From CAYNZV01 sp965217095 (GTDB taxonomy: Bacteria; Latescibacterota; UBA2968; UBA8231), in assembly GCA_965217095.1 (NCBI GenBank), contig OZ244235.1:4340001-4404000 (forward strand): 64,000 bases of DNA. Reading direction: 5' to 3'. This document shows, one piece after another, positions 18,341 to 26,717 of this stretch. The notes beneath the pieces are model-generated. The model was not told the origin of the DNA and ran no database searches. It was given only the letters and a program-made list of their open reading frames with translations. Both the position numbers and the translations under genes were made by a program. How positions within the stretch are numbered: the stretch's first letter is position 1; each line of letters starts with the position of its first letter.

Positions 18341-19319
18341 CCAGCTCGAGGCGACCGAGGGTGCGCAACAGGCGATCGGGGTAGTCGGTGATGATGCCGT
18401 CGACTCCGAGCGCCGAGAGGCGTTCCATGTCACCCGGGTCATTCACTGTCCAGACGTGCGCGGAGAGGCCCCGAGCGTGCGCTGCTGCCAGGAATCCGGG
18501 GTCGACGACGCGGAGTTTTGCCGATCGTTCCGGCACCTGGAACGAACCGCATGGCGGCGTATACAAAGCACTCAAAAACAGCTGTTCCAGCGCCCAGAAC
18601 AGGATGGCTTCTCCCCCCGTGGCGGACGTCGCTACTTCCGGACAGGCGGCGCGAAACGCCTTGACCAGATCGCTTTTGAACGAGCTTACCAACACCTTGG
18701 GACCGTGCCCGGCGCTCCTCAACGCGGCGCAAAATGGGGCTGTGATGGAGGGCCTCTCCTGCTTGATCTCAATGCTCATCGGCACCTCCCGAAACTCGCT
18801 CAACACCTCCTTCAGGCTGGGGATGCGAATCTCCCGGTCCCGATACGGGTAGGTCTCGCCGGCGTCAGTGGTCCAGTTGTAACCCGCGTCGAGTTCCCGC
18901 AGTTCCGCCCACGACAGGTCCTGGACGCGACCCTGCCCATTGGTTGTGCGGTCTACCCGTTCATCGTGGAGAATCAGCAGTTGCCCGTCGGCAGAGCTGC
19001 GCACATCGAGCTCTAACGCGTCGACGCCCAAGTTGACCGCGTGCTGGAAAGCGAAGACGGTATTCTCCGGCCACAGTCCACGTCCACCTCGATGGGCGAT
19101 GACCGCCGGGTGTTCCCCTGCTAACAGCAGCGGATCTGGTGGAAAATTCTTCGAGCGGTTGGAGAGATAGAGAGCCATGACGGCAACGGCAAGCGCGAGT
19201 CCCAACACCCCCTTGAGCTGCGTTCTGGTCACTAGCGGCCGACGCAGTGGAGGCAAAGAAGGCAGGTGTCCCCAGGCGCGAATGAGGCGGTCCACGGAAG
19301 GCAAATCCGCGGTGCGCAC
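18333..19319 (-). CDS. Membrane-anchored glycerophosphodiester phosphodiesterase
   Basis: The 328-residue protein has one TM helix at about 36-53 and then a GDPD TIM barrel. Catalytic elements are AHRGGRGLWPENT, DALELDVRSSADGQLLILHD and a conserved Glu in MSIEIKQE. The C-terminal HVWTVNDPGDMERL and GVDGIITDYPDRL motifs match bacterial GlpQ/UgpQ-type enzymes that release glycerol-3-phosphate from deacylated phospholipids. The start is GTG 19319; no strong ribosome site precedes it. It lies 15 bp after the HDOD gene and overlaps the ABC ATPase. A lipid-turnover role together with the nearby esterase and exporter is a reasonable inference. Confidence 0.88.
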   Translation of the reverse strand: MRTADLPSVDRLIRAWGHLPSLPPLRRPLVTRTQLKGVLGLALAVAVMALYLSNRSKNFPPDPLLLAGEHPAVIAHRGGRGLWPENTVFAFQHAVNLGVDALELDVRSSADGQLLILHDERVDRTTNGQGRVQDLSWAELRELDAGYNWTTDAGETYPYRDREIRIPSLKEVLSEFREVPMSIEIKQERPSITAPFCAALRSAGHGPKVLVSSFKSDLVKAFRAACPEVATSATGGEAILFWALEQLFLSALYTPPCGSFQVPERSAKLRVVDPGFLAAAHARGLSAHVWTVNDPGDMERLSALGVDGIITDYPDRLLRTLGRLELDE

Positions 19320-19334
19320 GCAGGCGGGTGCGCG

Positions 19335-20678
19335 TTATGCCGCGGTACAGCGATCAACGACGTCCATGATCTCGTCGACCATATTCTCGCGGAGATCGTC
19401 ACGCAACTGGTCCAACCTGTCGCGATCGACATTGAGGGCTCGGAGTACCGAGTCGCTGTAGTCGCCCCTTTCGCCGTGGACGTATCCCAAACCCAGGTCC
19501 TTGCAGATCTGGTCGCCCAGGTGGACCAGACTCACCAGCGGGCGCGGAAGGGGATCCGGATCGGAGTGGTTGGCGACGGCGCTAACCAGTTCCTGCGCCA
19601 TGTTGGTCCGAATAAGCAGCAGTTCCCCCACCTGTTCGTGGGTAGCGGTGTCACCCATGCGGGTCTCGGCATCGCGGAAGGAGAGCGTGGGCCCGTCCAT
19701 TTGACCAAGCACCTTCTCGAAATAGTTCCAGAAAAAGAACCCAAGAATGAGCTTGCCGATATCGTGCAGGAGGGCAGCGATCCAGTAGTTGTCGCACTCT
19801 TCCCAATTGTCCACGTCAACCATCTGATCCGCGTAGATCTTGTCCACCAGCATCGCAGTACCCACCGAGTGCATCCAGAACCGTCGCAGGTCGAATTTAC
19901 TGTCGTCTGGTTTGACCAGGGTGTTGATGAGTTTAATCTGCAGGGCCATACTGGCGATCTTCTTGCGTCCCAGCCGTACGATCGCCTCCCCCAACGTCCA
20001 GTCTCCCTTGTGCCCAGCACCGGCGAAAATTGGCGTGTTCACGATCTGAATCAGCTTGTGAACGATAGAGGTGTCACTGAGCAGGACCTCCTCCAACTCC
20101 TCGGAGGTGGACTCGGGATCGTTCAGCAGCTTCATGATGCGGAGGATGATCTCCGGCAGGGTCGGCAGGGTGTTCAGGTTTTTCAGCCGCCGTTGAACCC
20201 GCTGCTGCAAAACCCGGAAGGACAGGTGCCGGGCTCCGTCGAACAAGCCAGCGATGCCATTGCGCTCAAAGACATCATCCACCAGCTCCCGGAGGGAGTG
20301 TTGCGTCCCGGAGATATGCTCCCACGCAAAGACGAAAACGTTTTTGGCTTCTTTGGATACCTCCTCGTGATGTCCCAGCAAGGCCTCGGGCACGAGAATA
20401 AATACGGGAATCGAACCGCGAAGAGAGAGCGCCGTAAGGCTGTTGGATTTGGCGATCTTGTCGTCCTGCACCACAAAGACGCAGCGCACCTGCTTGGCGC
20501 GCTTCATCAGCACCGGACTGGCGTCTGCGATGCTGTCCACCGTGGTGATGTTGAACCCGTAGAGGTAACTCAACATCAGATTGAGAAATTTGAACACGGC
20601 CGCCTGCTGGTCGCCGGGTTGTTTGACGACCAGTGCGATCTCTTCGGAGGCAAGTTCTTTGCTCGTAACTTCCATCAT
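19335..20678 (-). CDS. HDOD domain protein with N-terminal regulatory region
   Basis: Of the 447 residues, the last 280 form an HDOD (HD-related output) domain, with TLPEIILRIMKLLNDP opening the domain, LGRKKIASMALQ in the middle and WIAALLHDIGKLIL near the end. The first 150 residues (including IALVVKQPGDQQAAVFKFLN and SIPVFILVPEALLG) look like a degenerate receiver-like domain without a clear phosphorylatable Asp. HDOD proteins act in signal output and regulation of motility, stress or cyclic-nucleotide responses but usually lack nuclease activity. It heads the run HDOD, GDPD, ABC ATPase, permease, with 15 bp to the next gene. A promoter upstream in the 120-bp gap is likely but not well defined. 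Confidence 0.85.
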   Translation of the reverse strand: MMEVTSKELASEEIALVVKQPGDQQAAVFKFLNLMLSYLYGFNITTVDSIADASPVLMKRAKQVRCVFVVQDDKIAKSNSLTALSLRGSIPVFILVPEALLGHHEEVSKEAKNVFVFAWEHISGTQHSLRELVDDVFERNGIAGLFDGARHLSFRVLQQRVQRRLKNLNTLPTLPEIILRIMKLLNDPESTSEELEEVLLSDTSIVHKLIQIVNTPIFAGAGHKGDWTLGEAIVRLGRKKIASMALQIKLINTLVKPDDSKFDLRRFWMHSVGTAMLVDKIYADQMVDVDNWEECDNYWIAALLHDIGKLILGFFFWNYFEKVLGQMDGPTLSFRDAETRMGDTATHEQVGELLLIRTNMAQELVSAVANHSDPDPLPRPLVSLVHLGDQICKDLGLGYVHGERGDYSDSVLRALNVDRDRLDQLRDDLRENMVDEIMDVVDRCTAA

Positions 20679-20799
20679 AGCCGTTACGTATTTCTACTAG
20701 GTATCGAGAAAGATAATATAGATAAGAAACATACGCAGACCAGTGAGCGGTCGGGTGACCTGGCTCACATTGCGTTTCGGCTCTGGTCGGGTGCCCCGC

Positions 20800-21969
20800 C
20801 TAGAAGTTCGATGCCAGTTGGCCCCCGAGCAAATGCGCCGTCTTCTCCCCCTTGGGTCCTTGGCGGAAATTGAGCTGTAGGGTTGCCTTTAGTCTCAGGT
20901 TGCGGTTCAGGTAATAACCGAGGCCGGTCTCGAGACGTTGAATGTCATAGTCCCACGGGACCTCGTTTCCGTTCCCATCATCGATCGAATCGTAGTCGAT
21001 GCGACCGTAACGCAGGGCGGTGAAGACTCCGGGGGCCAGGGCGTATTTCGTTTCCACATACCCGCCGGTGCTTGCCAGACCCTCTTCCTTCAAATTGGGC
21101 AACTCCCAATAGTTGCGCGCCCATTCGGAATAGAATTCGAGATGGCCGGCCGTGAATTCGACGTCGAGGCCAACGATGCGCTGGTTGTAGTCTTCCACGC
21201 TTCGACCGGTGGGAAAGTTGGCCCGACGCTCGGCCCCTTTTTCGAGGTAGGGTCCGTAGGCGCCCGAAAGACCCAAGCGGAGTTCCATACGCGGTTGCCA
21301 GCCCAGGCGCCCCACCAGCTGTCCCCCATCGTTGTCCTGCGCCTCGGGATTGGACAGAGCCCCCTTGGTGAGCGCCAGGGCGTAACTGAAGTGGGACAGG
21401 GAACCAAAGATCTGAACCCCGGTGTTCCAGCAGGCGTCGTAGATCGTCGGCAGGCCTCTGCTGCGGTAGTTCGTAACCTCTCTCCGGGCTAGCTGGTCGG
21501 CGTTGTCGGCGGGTACGTCCCAGCCGCGGACAGCCGAGAAGTATTGGTAGAGCGCTGGCACCCCGATGAGCGGATTTATCTCGGCAAAGGAACGCGTCGC
21601 GAAGGAACCGAACGCCGAGGGCATCTTGCCCACCAGGAAGTTGAGCTTTGGGGAGTCCCGTACCTCGTTGATGACCACGTATGCCCCTTCCATCTCGAAG
21701 TGGCTCAAACCCTCGTCAAACAGGAACGTGGTAAAGACCTCTACACCCTCCGCGACCTCGGCGTCGGCGAAGATGCGCGCCCGTACCAGGCTGAACGGAC
21801 TTTGCCCTTTGATACTGGTGTTGATTTCGCTGTTGGGTTCACGTCGTTTTTTACCGAGCTCAATTTTATGCGCTATGTCGAGACTCCCGGAGAGACTAAT
21901 CTGCGGGCTTGCGGTCCGTGGATGGAGAGCCACGACGGCCAGCGCGAGACCTAACCGAGCCCAATTCAT
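20800..21969 (-). CDS. Outer-membrane beta-barrel, porin-like
   Basis: The 389-residue protein has a signal peptide of about 22 residues, then alternating amphipathic strands rich in aromatic residues and Gly, and ends in Phe (QLASNF) as outer-membrane barrels often do. Segments such as NFLVGKMPSAFGSF and LGLSGAYGPYLEKGA resemble phosphate-selective porins and DUF3570-like barrels, but the family cannot be fixed by eye. The ATG overlaps the cyclase stop (ATGA). It is therefore the last member of the operon cupredoxin, sensor cyclase, barrel, suggesting a role in uptake or export linked to that signal. Confidence 0.75.
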   Translation of the reverse strand: MNWARLGLALAVVALHPRTASPQISLSGSLDIAHKIELGKKRREPNSEINTSIKGQSPFSLVRARIFADAEVAEGVEVFTTFLFDEGLSHFEMEGAYVVINEVRDSPKLNFLVGKMPSAFGSFATRSFAEINPLIGVPALYQYFSAVRGWDVPADNADQLARREVTNYRSRGLPTIYDACWNTGVQIFGSLSHFSYALALTKGALSNPEAQDNDGGQLVGRLGWQPRMELRLGLSGAYGPYLEKGAERRANFPTGRSVEDYNQRIVGLDVEFTAGHLEFYSEWARNYWELPNLKEEGLASTGGYVETKYALAPGVFTALRYGRIDYDSIDDGNGNEVPWDYDIQRLETGLGYYLNRNLRLKATLQLNFRQGPKGEKTAHLLGGQLASNF

Positions 21970-23654
21970 TGGGCATCTCCGGCCAGTGCGGCGATCTCCA
22001 ACTCTTGCGAAACACCCTTAAATGACATCTTCTTCACCGCCGCGATCTCGACGGGCACATTGGACCCCTCGATCAGCTCCTTGCGGATGAGGATCTCTCC
22101 TCCAGCGGCGGCGGCACAAAGCCGCGCGCCCAGGTTCACCTCCGACCCGATCACCGTGTAGTCGAGACGGTTCTCCGCCCCCATATTGCCGAGGATCACC
22201 GGACCGTAGTTGATGCCGATGCCGATGTCGATGGGGGCGGGATCGGTCTTGTGTTCCTCCTTAACCCGGCGTTGAATCTCCACGGAACAGCGAATCGCCC
22301 GCTCCACCGCCTGATCGCCGAAAAACAGCGCCACCATCTCGTCGCCGACGAACTTGTCGATAGAACCCTCGTAATCGGGAACGATCTCAGCTTGGAATCC
22401 GAGGTACCGATTCACTTTGTCGATAACCTCTTCGGGAGTCCGCTTTTCACTGAACGCGGTAAATCCGCGGATGTCGGTGAACAGAACCGCCAGCTCCTGG
22501 CGAGATCCCCCCAAGGCGACGTCAGAACCCGAGGCTTTGCTGATCATGTCGCGGGTGTGGGAGCCGACGTATTTCATGAGTTGGAGGCGTTCGCGCAGCC
22601 CCACCAGCATCTGATTGAATGCGTCCGTCAGGAGCCCGACCTCGTCGCGGGTGGTGGCTTCCACCTAAACCGAAAGATCCCCTCCCCTGACCACGTTCAT
22701 GCCCTCGACCAGACGCAGAATGGGTCGGGAAAGGGTGCGGCCCAACACCAGCGCCAACAGCACTGTAATGGCCAGACTGATGGCAGCGGTGAGATAGATA
22801 TTGCGCTGCAACAGGTGCAGGACATTGAGCTCATAGTCCTTGGGAACGCTGGCCACGAAAAAAGCCGCTTCGCCGATGCCTAGCGGACTGATGAAAGCAA
22901 AGACCGGGCGACCTGCCAGCTCGGTTTCAAACGGATCGCTGGAGGTCAGTTCGCTGAGCACCGCGCTGACACCCGCGGGGTGTTTTTCCATGAAGTCTTC
23001 GATATCGTCCTGGGTCAGAGTGTCGATACTGGAGCCGATGAGTCGGCGGCCGCTGACGAAGCTCAGGTCGATCGAAGCGCTCCCCTTCAGCTGTTGGGCT
23101 TCGTAGTCCGCCATCATGGATCCGGCGGTGATGGTGCCGATGATGGTGTCGGCCAAGTAGATCGGGACGGTTGCCACCTGGTAGAGTTCGTCGTCTACCG
23201 CCCACAGCTCTGGCATCTCCTCCACCTCGTCGCGAAACTCGCCGCGCAGCGCCCGCTGTACGCTGGGACGGTGGGTGAGGTTGTCTCCGTACATGTCCGG
23301 GTCTCCCAGGCGCGCTAGAACCCGGCCGCGACCGTCGGTTACGATAAAGAGATCGAACTTGGCAAACTCGGAAAACTCCTCGACGATGTGGTTCACGGTG
23401 CCGGGATCGTTGACCTGTACGTTCCCCTTGAAGGTGCTGTTCTCACCAATGAGGGTGGCGGACTCGATCAATCGATCGTAGCGCAACGTCTGCTCCTTGG
23501 CAAAATTGCGCTGTGTCTGGCGCGAATCGCTGGCCACCTTCTTGAGGATCTCCGCTTCGAGCTTCTGGCTTATGGAGTAGAGAACCCCGAGAAGAACGGC
23601 GGTGCTGAGCCCGGCGAGCAGGATGAACAGTTTCTGCTGAATGCTAAAACGCAT
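21966..23654 (-). pseudogene. Transmembrane sensor adenylate/guanylate cyclase, internal amber stop
   Basis: A single frame of 562 codons encodes an N-terminal TM helix, a large periplasmic Cache-like sensor (about 35-280), a second TM at about 290-310, a HAMP linker and a class III nucleotide cyclase domain. It is interrupted by TAG at 22665-22667, inside the HAMP. The text reads GGDLSV, stop, VEATTRDEVGLL, so only one codon is affected. Cyclase motifs are intact: AVLFTDIRGFTAFSE and KFVGDEMVALFF with both metal Asp residues, plus LDYTVIGSEVNLGARL. The codon after TAG is GTG, which could restart a 232-residue HAMP-less cyclase. It lies between the cupredoxin (8 bp gap) and the barrel (4 bp overlap). 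Confidence 0.82.
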
Positions 23655-23662
23655 CGGCTTCG

Positions 23663-24355
23663 TTAGTTGCCCAAGGAGAAATCTACGACCGTGCTGTCGC
23701 CCGCTGTCAGCTCGACGGCGCGGAGGGCCCCTTTGAGATCGGGGTGATACACCCGGATCTCATAACGCCCCGCGGGCAACTGCGGCATCGCAAAACGGCC
23801 GCCTGGATCGACCGCTACAAAATAAGGGGTATCGAGGCTGAGGATGGTGGCGTTCATCTGTGGGTGGATATCGCAGAACAGATCGATCTCTCCGGCGACC
23901 TCGATGGTTTCCTCCACGACGACGCCGGTCTTGCGGCGCCCGATGTCAAATTTCGCTCCCTCCGCAAGGGTGAACACGTTGTGGAAAATCTTGTCGCGAT
24001 TGATAAACTGGACCGCCGAGCCTTTGGTGATGGCGATGACCCGCGGTTTGAACGCCACGTCCTGCTGCTCCATCTGACCGGGATCCGCCAGCGGATGCAC
24101 CGTCGCGGCGAAGGAAAGAGGATGGGCGGAAACAACCACGTCGGCAAAGGGCGAGACGGTCGCGGTCGCGACGCTCGCTTTAGCGTCGGTCATGGAGGAA
24201 CGCTGGCGGTAGCGGCTGCCCCGAGAGATCCGCTTTTTCTTCGGGGCCGTTGGCGCCACTAGGATAACCGAACCGCTCAAGTGCGCCGGTTCTTTCGCAG
24301 CGACGAGGGACGGGCCCAGAAGGATGGTCAATAAGCAGAGGGTGGAAGGTCTCAT
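23663..24355 (-). CDS. Secreted cupredoxin-like (plastocyanin-type) protein
   Basis: The 230-residue protein begins at ATG 24355 with a signal peptide (RPSTLCLLTILLGPSLVAA). Residues 90-180 form a cupredoxin fold with type I copper ligands visible: His in FHNVFT, then Cys, His and Met in FCDIHPQMNA. The last 50 residues (RFAMPQLPAGRYEIRVYHPD) form a carboxypeptidase-regulatory or transthyretin-like beta domain. A basic stretch KKKRISRGSRYRQRSS follows the signal. Such proteins are often annotated as methylamine-utilisation proteins. It is the first gene of the operon with the sensor cyclase and the barrel, so it could supply copper or redox state to the sensor; that link is inference. Confidence 0.83.
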   Translation of the reverse strand: MRPSTLCLLTILLGPSLVAAKEPAHLSGSVILVAPTAPKKKRISRGSRYRQRSSMTDAKASVATATVSPFADVVVSAHPLSFAATVHPLADPGQMEQQDVAFKPRVIAITKGSAVQFINRDKIFHNVFTLAEGAKFDIGRRKTGVVVEETIEVAGEIDLFCDIHPQMNATILSLDTPYFVAVDPGGRFAMPQLPAGRYEIRVYHPDLKGALRAVELTAGDSTVVDFSLGN

Positions 24356-24444
24356 ATTATCCCGATGGTAAGAATAGAATTGTATGCCGCGTGCTTCGGC
24401 TGTGCAACCGGGCCGGGGTCGGGTTGAATTCCATACACCGCAGA

Positions 24445-24472
24445 TTGCACGCTGCATCTTCTTCTTTATATC
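24445..24472 (+). promoter_or_regulatory. Candidate sigma70-type promoter for hybrid kinase
   Basis: TTGCAC (24445-24450) and TATATC (24467-24472) have a 16-base spacer. A further TATAAT lies at 24475-24480. The site falls in a 169-bp divergent gap and would serve the kinase at 24525. Confidence 0.4.
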
Positions 24473-24524
24473 TTTATAATTTACCCACCATTCCGTTCCC
24501 CGGTTCCCCGGCAGATAGATCTTA

Positions 24525-26702
24525 ATGGCAAGAATCCTGGTTGTCGAAGACGAGAGTATCGTGGCTCTGGATATCCAGCACCGGCTTCACAAGCTGGGAT
24601 ACGAAGTGCCGACCCTGGTCGCGTCAGGGGAAGAAGCGCTCGAAGAGGTGACGGCGTCGCCTCCGGACCTGGTCCTCATGGATGTGATGCTGGCTGGATC
24701 CTTGGACGGCGTCGAGACCGCTGAAATCATCCGCAACCAGTACAACGTTCCCGTCGTCTTTCTCACCGCCTATTCGGACGACAGTACTCTCCAGCGTGCC
24801 AAGGTTTCCGGTCCCCTTGGTTACATCCTCAAGCCGTTCAAAGAAAAGGAGTTACACTCCACCATCGAGGTCGTGCTCTATCGGCACGAAATCGAAGAGA
24901 AACTCAAGAAAGCGCACGATGAGCTCGAACTAAGAGTCCGCGAACGGACCGCTGAGCTGGCAACGGTAAACGAGGAGCTGAAACGCGAGGTACATGAGCG
25001 CGAGCGCGCCGAACTTGCGCTGCAGCGCCGTTTCGCCCAGCTGCAGACCCTTTTCGAACTGAGCAACTCCATCTCGCGCGCCAGTGGGGTGGAGGAAGTG
25101 TGCCGCCAGGTCCTGAACGCCCTGACCAGCAAGCACCAGGGAAACCGGGCTGCCGTCCGCCTGATGGACGACGACGGCATGATGCGTTTTCGCGCCTCGT
25201 CGAACCTATCGGACGTCTACCGACAAGAACTGGAGCAACGCACCGCCTGGCCGTATGAAGCCACAGACCCACAACCGGTGCTGCTTACCGAATCGGGCGC
25301 TGGATCCTCGTCCCATCCATTGCGCCAGGTAGACCTCGACGAAGGCATTCACTCCATCGCCTGCGTGCCCCTAGTATACAGCGACCAGCTCTTGGGCGAG
25401 CTCACGATCTATTACGACCAGGCTCACGAATTTGAAACCGAAGAGGTGCGACTGTTCCAAACCATGGGCCGTCACATCGCTTTTGTGTTGGAGCGCAAAC
25501 GGGCCGAAGAGGAGAATGTGGAGCTGGAAACCCAGTTGCGCAGGTCGCAAAAGATGGAAGCGCTCGGCCTCTTGGCCGGCGGTGTCGCTCACGATTTCAA
25601 CAACATGCTCACCATCATTACCGGATACAGCGAACTGGTGCTGAATTGTCTGGGTCCCGACGATCCGTTGGCGCGCGACATCACCTCCATAAAAGAAGCT
25701 GGCGAGCGCGCCGCAACGCTCACCAGTCATCTGCTCGCTTTCAGCCGCCGCCAGGTCCTGCAGTTCAAGGTGCTCGACCTCAATCGAGTCGTACAGCGCA
25801 CCGACCAGATGCTGCGCCGGATCATCGGCGAGGATGTGGAATTGCGCTGTCAGCTCGATGGCGATCTTCGTTATGTGAAGGCCGACCCGGCACAGGTCGA
25901 ACAGGTGCTGTTGAATCTGGTCATCAACGCCCGCGATGCCATGCCCCGAGGTGGCAAGCTCACCATCGAAACCTCCAATGCCGAGCTCGACGAGGCGTAC
26001 GTCCGTATCCATGTCAACGTCACCCCGGGACCGTATGTCAGACTGCGGGTGAGCGACACCGGCGAAGGCATGAGCGAAGACATCCTGTCGCGCATCTTCG
26101 AACCTTTCTTCACCACCAAACCGACGGGAAAGGGCACGGGCTTGGGGCTGTCGACGGTCTACGGCATCGTGCAGCAAACCAGCGGTCATGTCGACGTGTT
26201 CAGTCGTCCGCGGGAGGGCACGCGTTTCGACATCTTCCTGCCCCAGGCCGAGGGCACGCCGGAAGCTGAGGGAGAGATGCCGATCACGGAAGAAGCCCTG
26301 CGCGGATCGGAGATCATTCTTCTGGTCGAGGACGAGTCGGTCGTGCGCAAGCTGGCTTACCGCGTGCTGCGGGATCACGGGTATACGGTCTTGGAGGCTC
26401 GCAAGGGGGACGAAGCGTTGGTGTTGGCAGAGCTCCACGAGGGGCCGATTCACCTGCTGCTGACCGACGTCGTCATGCCGGAGATGAGTGGACGGGAGGT
26501 TGCGCAGCACCTGCTGCCGCTGCGACCCGAAATCAAGGTGTTGTACATGTCGGGGTACACCGATGATACGGTCTTGAGACACGGCGTCGAAGAGTCGGAA
26601 GTGCCGTTCTTGCAGAAGCCGTTCACTCCGGAGGTACTGATGGCCAAGGTTCGCGAAGTGCTGAACCAGCACGCCAGTGATCGGGCACCGCACTCTCCCT
26701 GA
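24525..26702 (+). CDS. Hybrid histidine kinase: REC-coiled coil-GAF-HisKA-HATPase-REC
   Basis: The 725-residue cytoplasmic protein starts with a receiver domain (VVEDESIVALD; phospho-acceptor Asp53 in LMDVML), then a coiled coil at about 120-170 and a GAF domain at about 170-325. HisKA has the phospho-His at about 356 in GGVAHDFNN. The ATPase domain has N-box NLVINARDAM, G1 DTGEGM and G2 GKGTGLGLSTVYG. A C-terminal receiver has Asp at about 648 in LLTDVVMPEMSG. No TM segment is seen, so input is cytosolic, via the GAF domain and the N-terminal receiver. No DNA-binding partner is adjacent. The acyltransferase gene begins 16 bp downstream and is probably cotranscribed. Confidence 0.92.
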   Translation: MARILVVEDESIVALDIQHRLHKLGYEVPTLVASGEEALEEVTASPPDLVLMDVMLAGSLDGVETAEIIRNQYNVPVVFLTAYSDDSTLQRAKVSGPLGYILKPFKEKELHSTIEVVLYRHEIEEKLKKAHDELELRVRERTAELATVNEELKREVHERERAELALQRRFAQLQTLFELSNSISRASGVEEVCRQVLNALTSKHQGNRAAVRLMDDDGMMRFRASSNLSDVYRQELEQRTAWPYEATDPQPVLLTESGAGSSSHPLRQVDLDEGIHSIACVPLVYSDQLLGELTIYYDQAHEFETEEVRLFQTMGRHIAFVLERKRAEEENVELETQLRRSQKMEALGLLAGGVAHDFNNMLTIITGYSELVLNCLGPDDPLARDITSIKEAGERAATLTSHLLAFSRRQVLQFKVLDLNRVVQRTDQMLRRIIGEDVELRCQLDGDLRYVKADPAQVEQVLLNLVINARDAMPRGGKLTIETSNAELDEAYVRIHVNVTPGPYVRLRVSDTGEGMSEDILSRIFEPFFTTKPTGKGTGLGLSTVYGIVQQTSGHVDVFSRPREGTRFDIFLPQAEGTPEAEGEMPITEEALRGSEIILLVEDESVVRKLAYRVLRDHGYTVLEARKGDEALVLAELHEGPIHLLLTDVVMPEMSGREVAQHLLPLRPEIKVLYMSGYTDDTVLRHGVEESEVPFLQKPFTPEVLMAKVREVLNQHASDRAPHSP

Positions 26703-26717
26703 CACCATTGACGACGC

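Noticed and set aside
19266..20873. A 535-codon plus-strand open frame opposite the HDOD gene
   Set aside because: No domain, no ribosome site, and it mirrors the minus-strand HDOD gene with clear HDOD and LLHDIGK motifs; GC-rich shadow frame.
22665..22667. TAG reassigned to an amino acid in this genome
   Set aside because: TAG closes several genes normally, such as those ending at 11063, 18333 and 28655, so a local mutation or error is likelier.
25371..26708. A 445-codon minus-strand open frame opposite the hybrid kinase
   Set aside because: Antisense to a well-supported kinase; no family match and no start signal.
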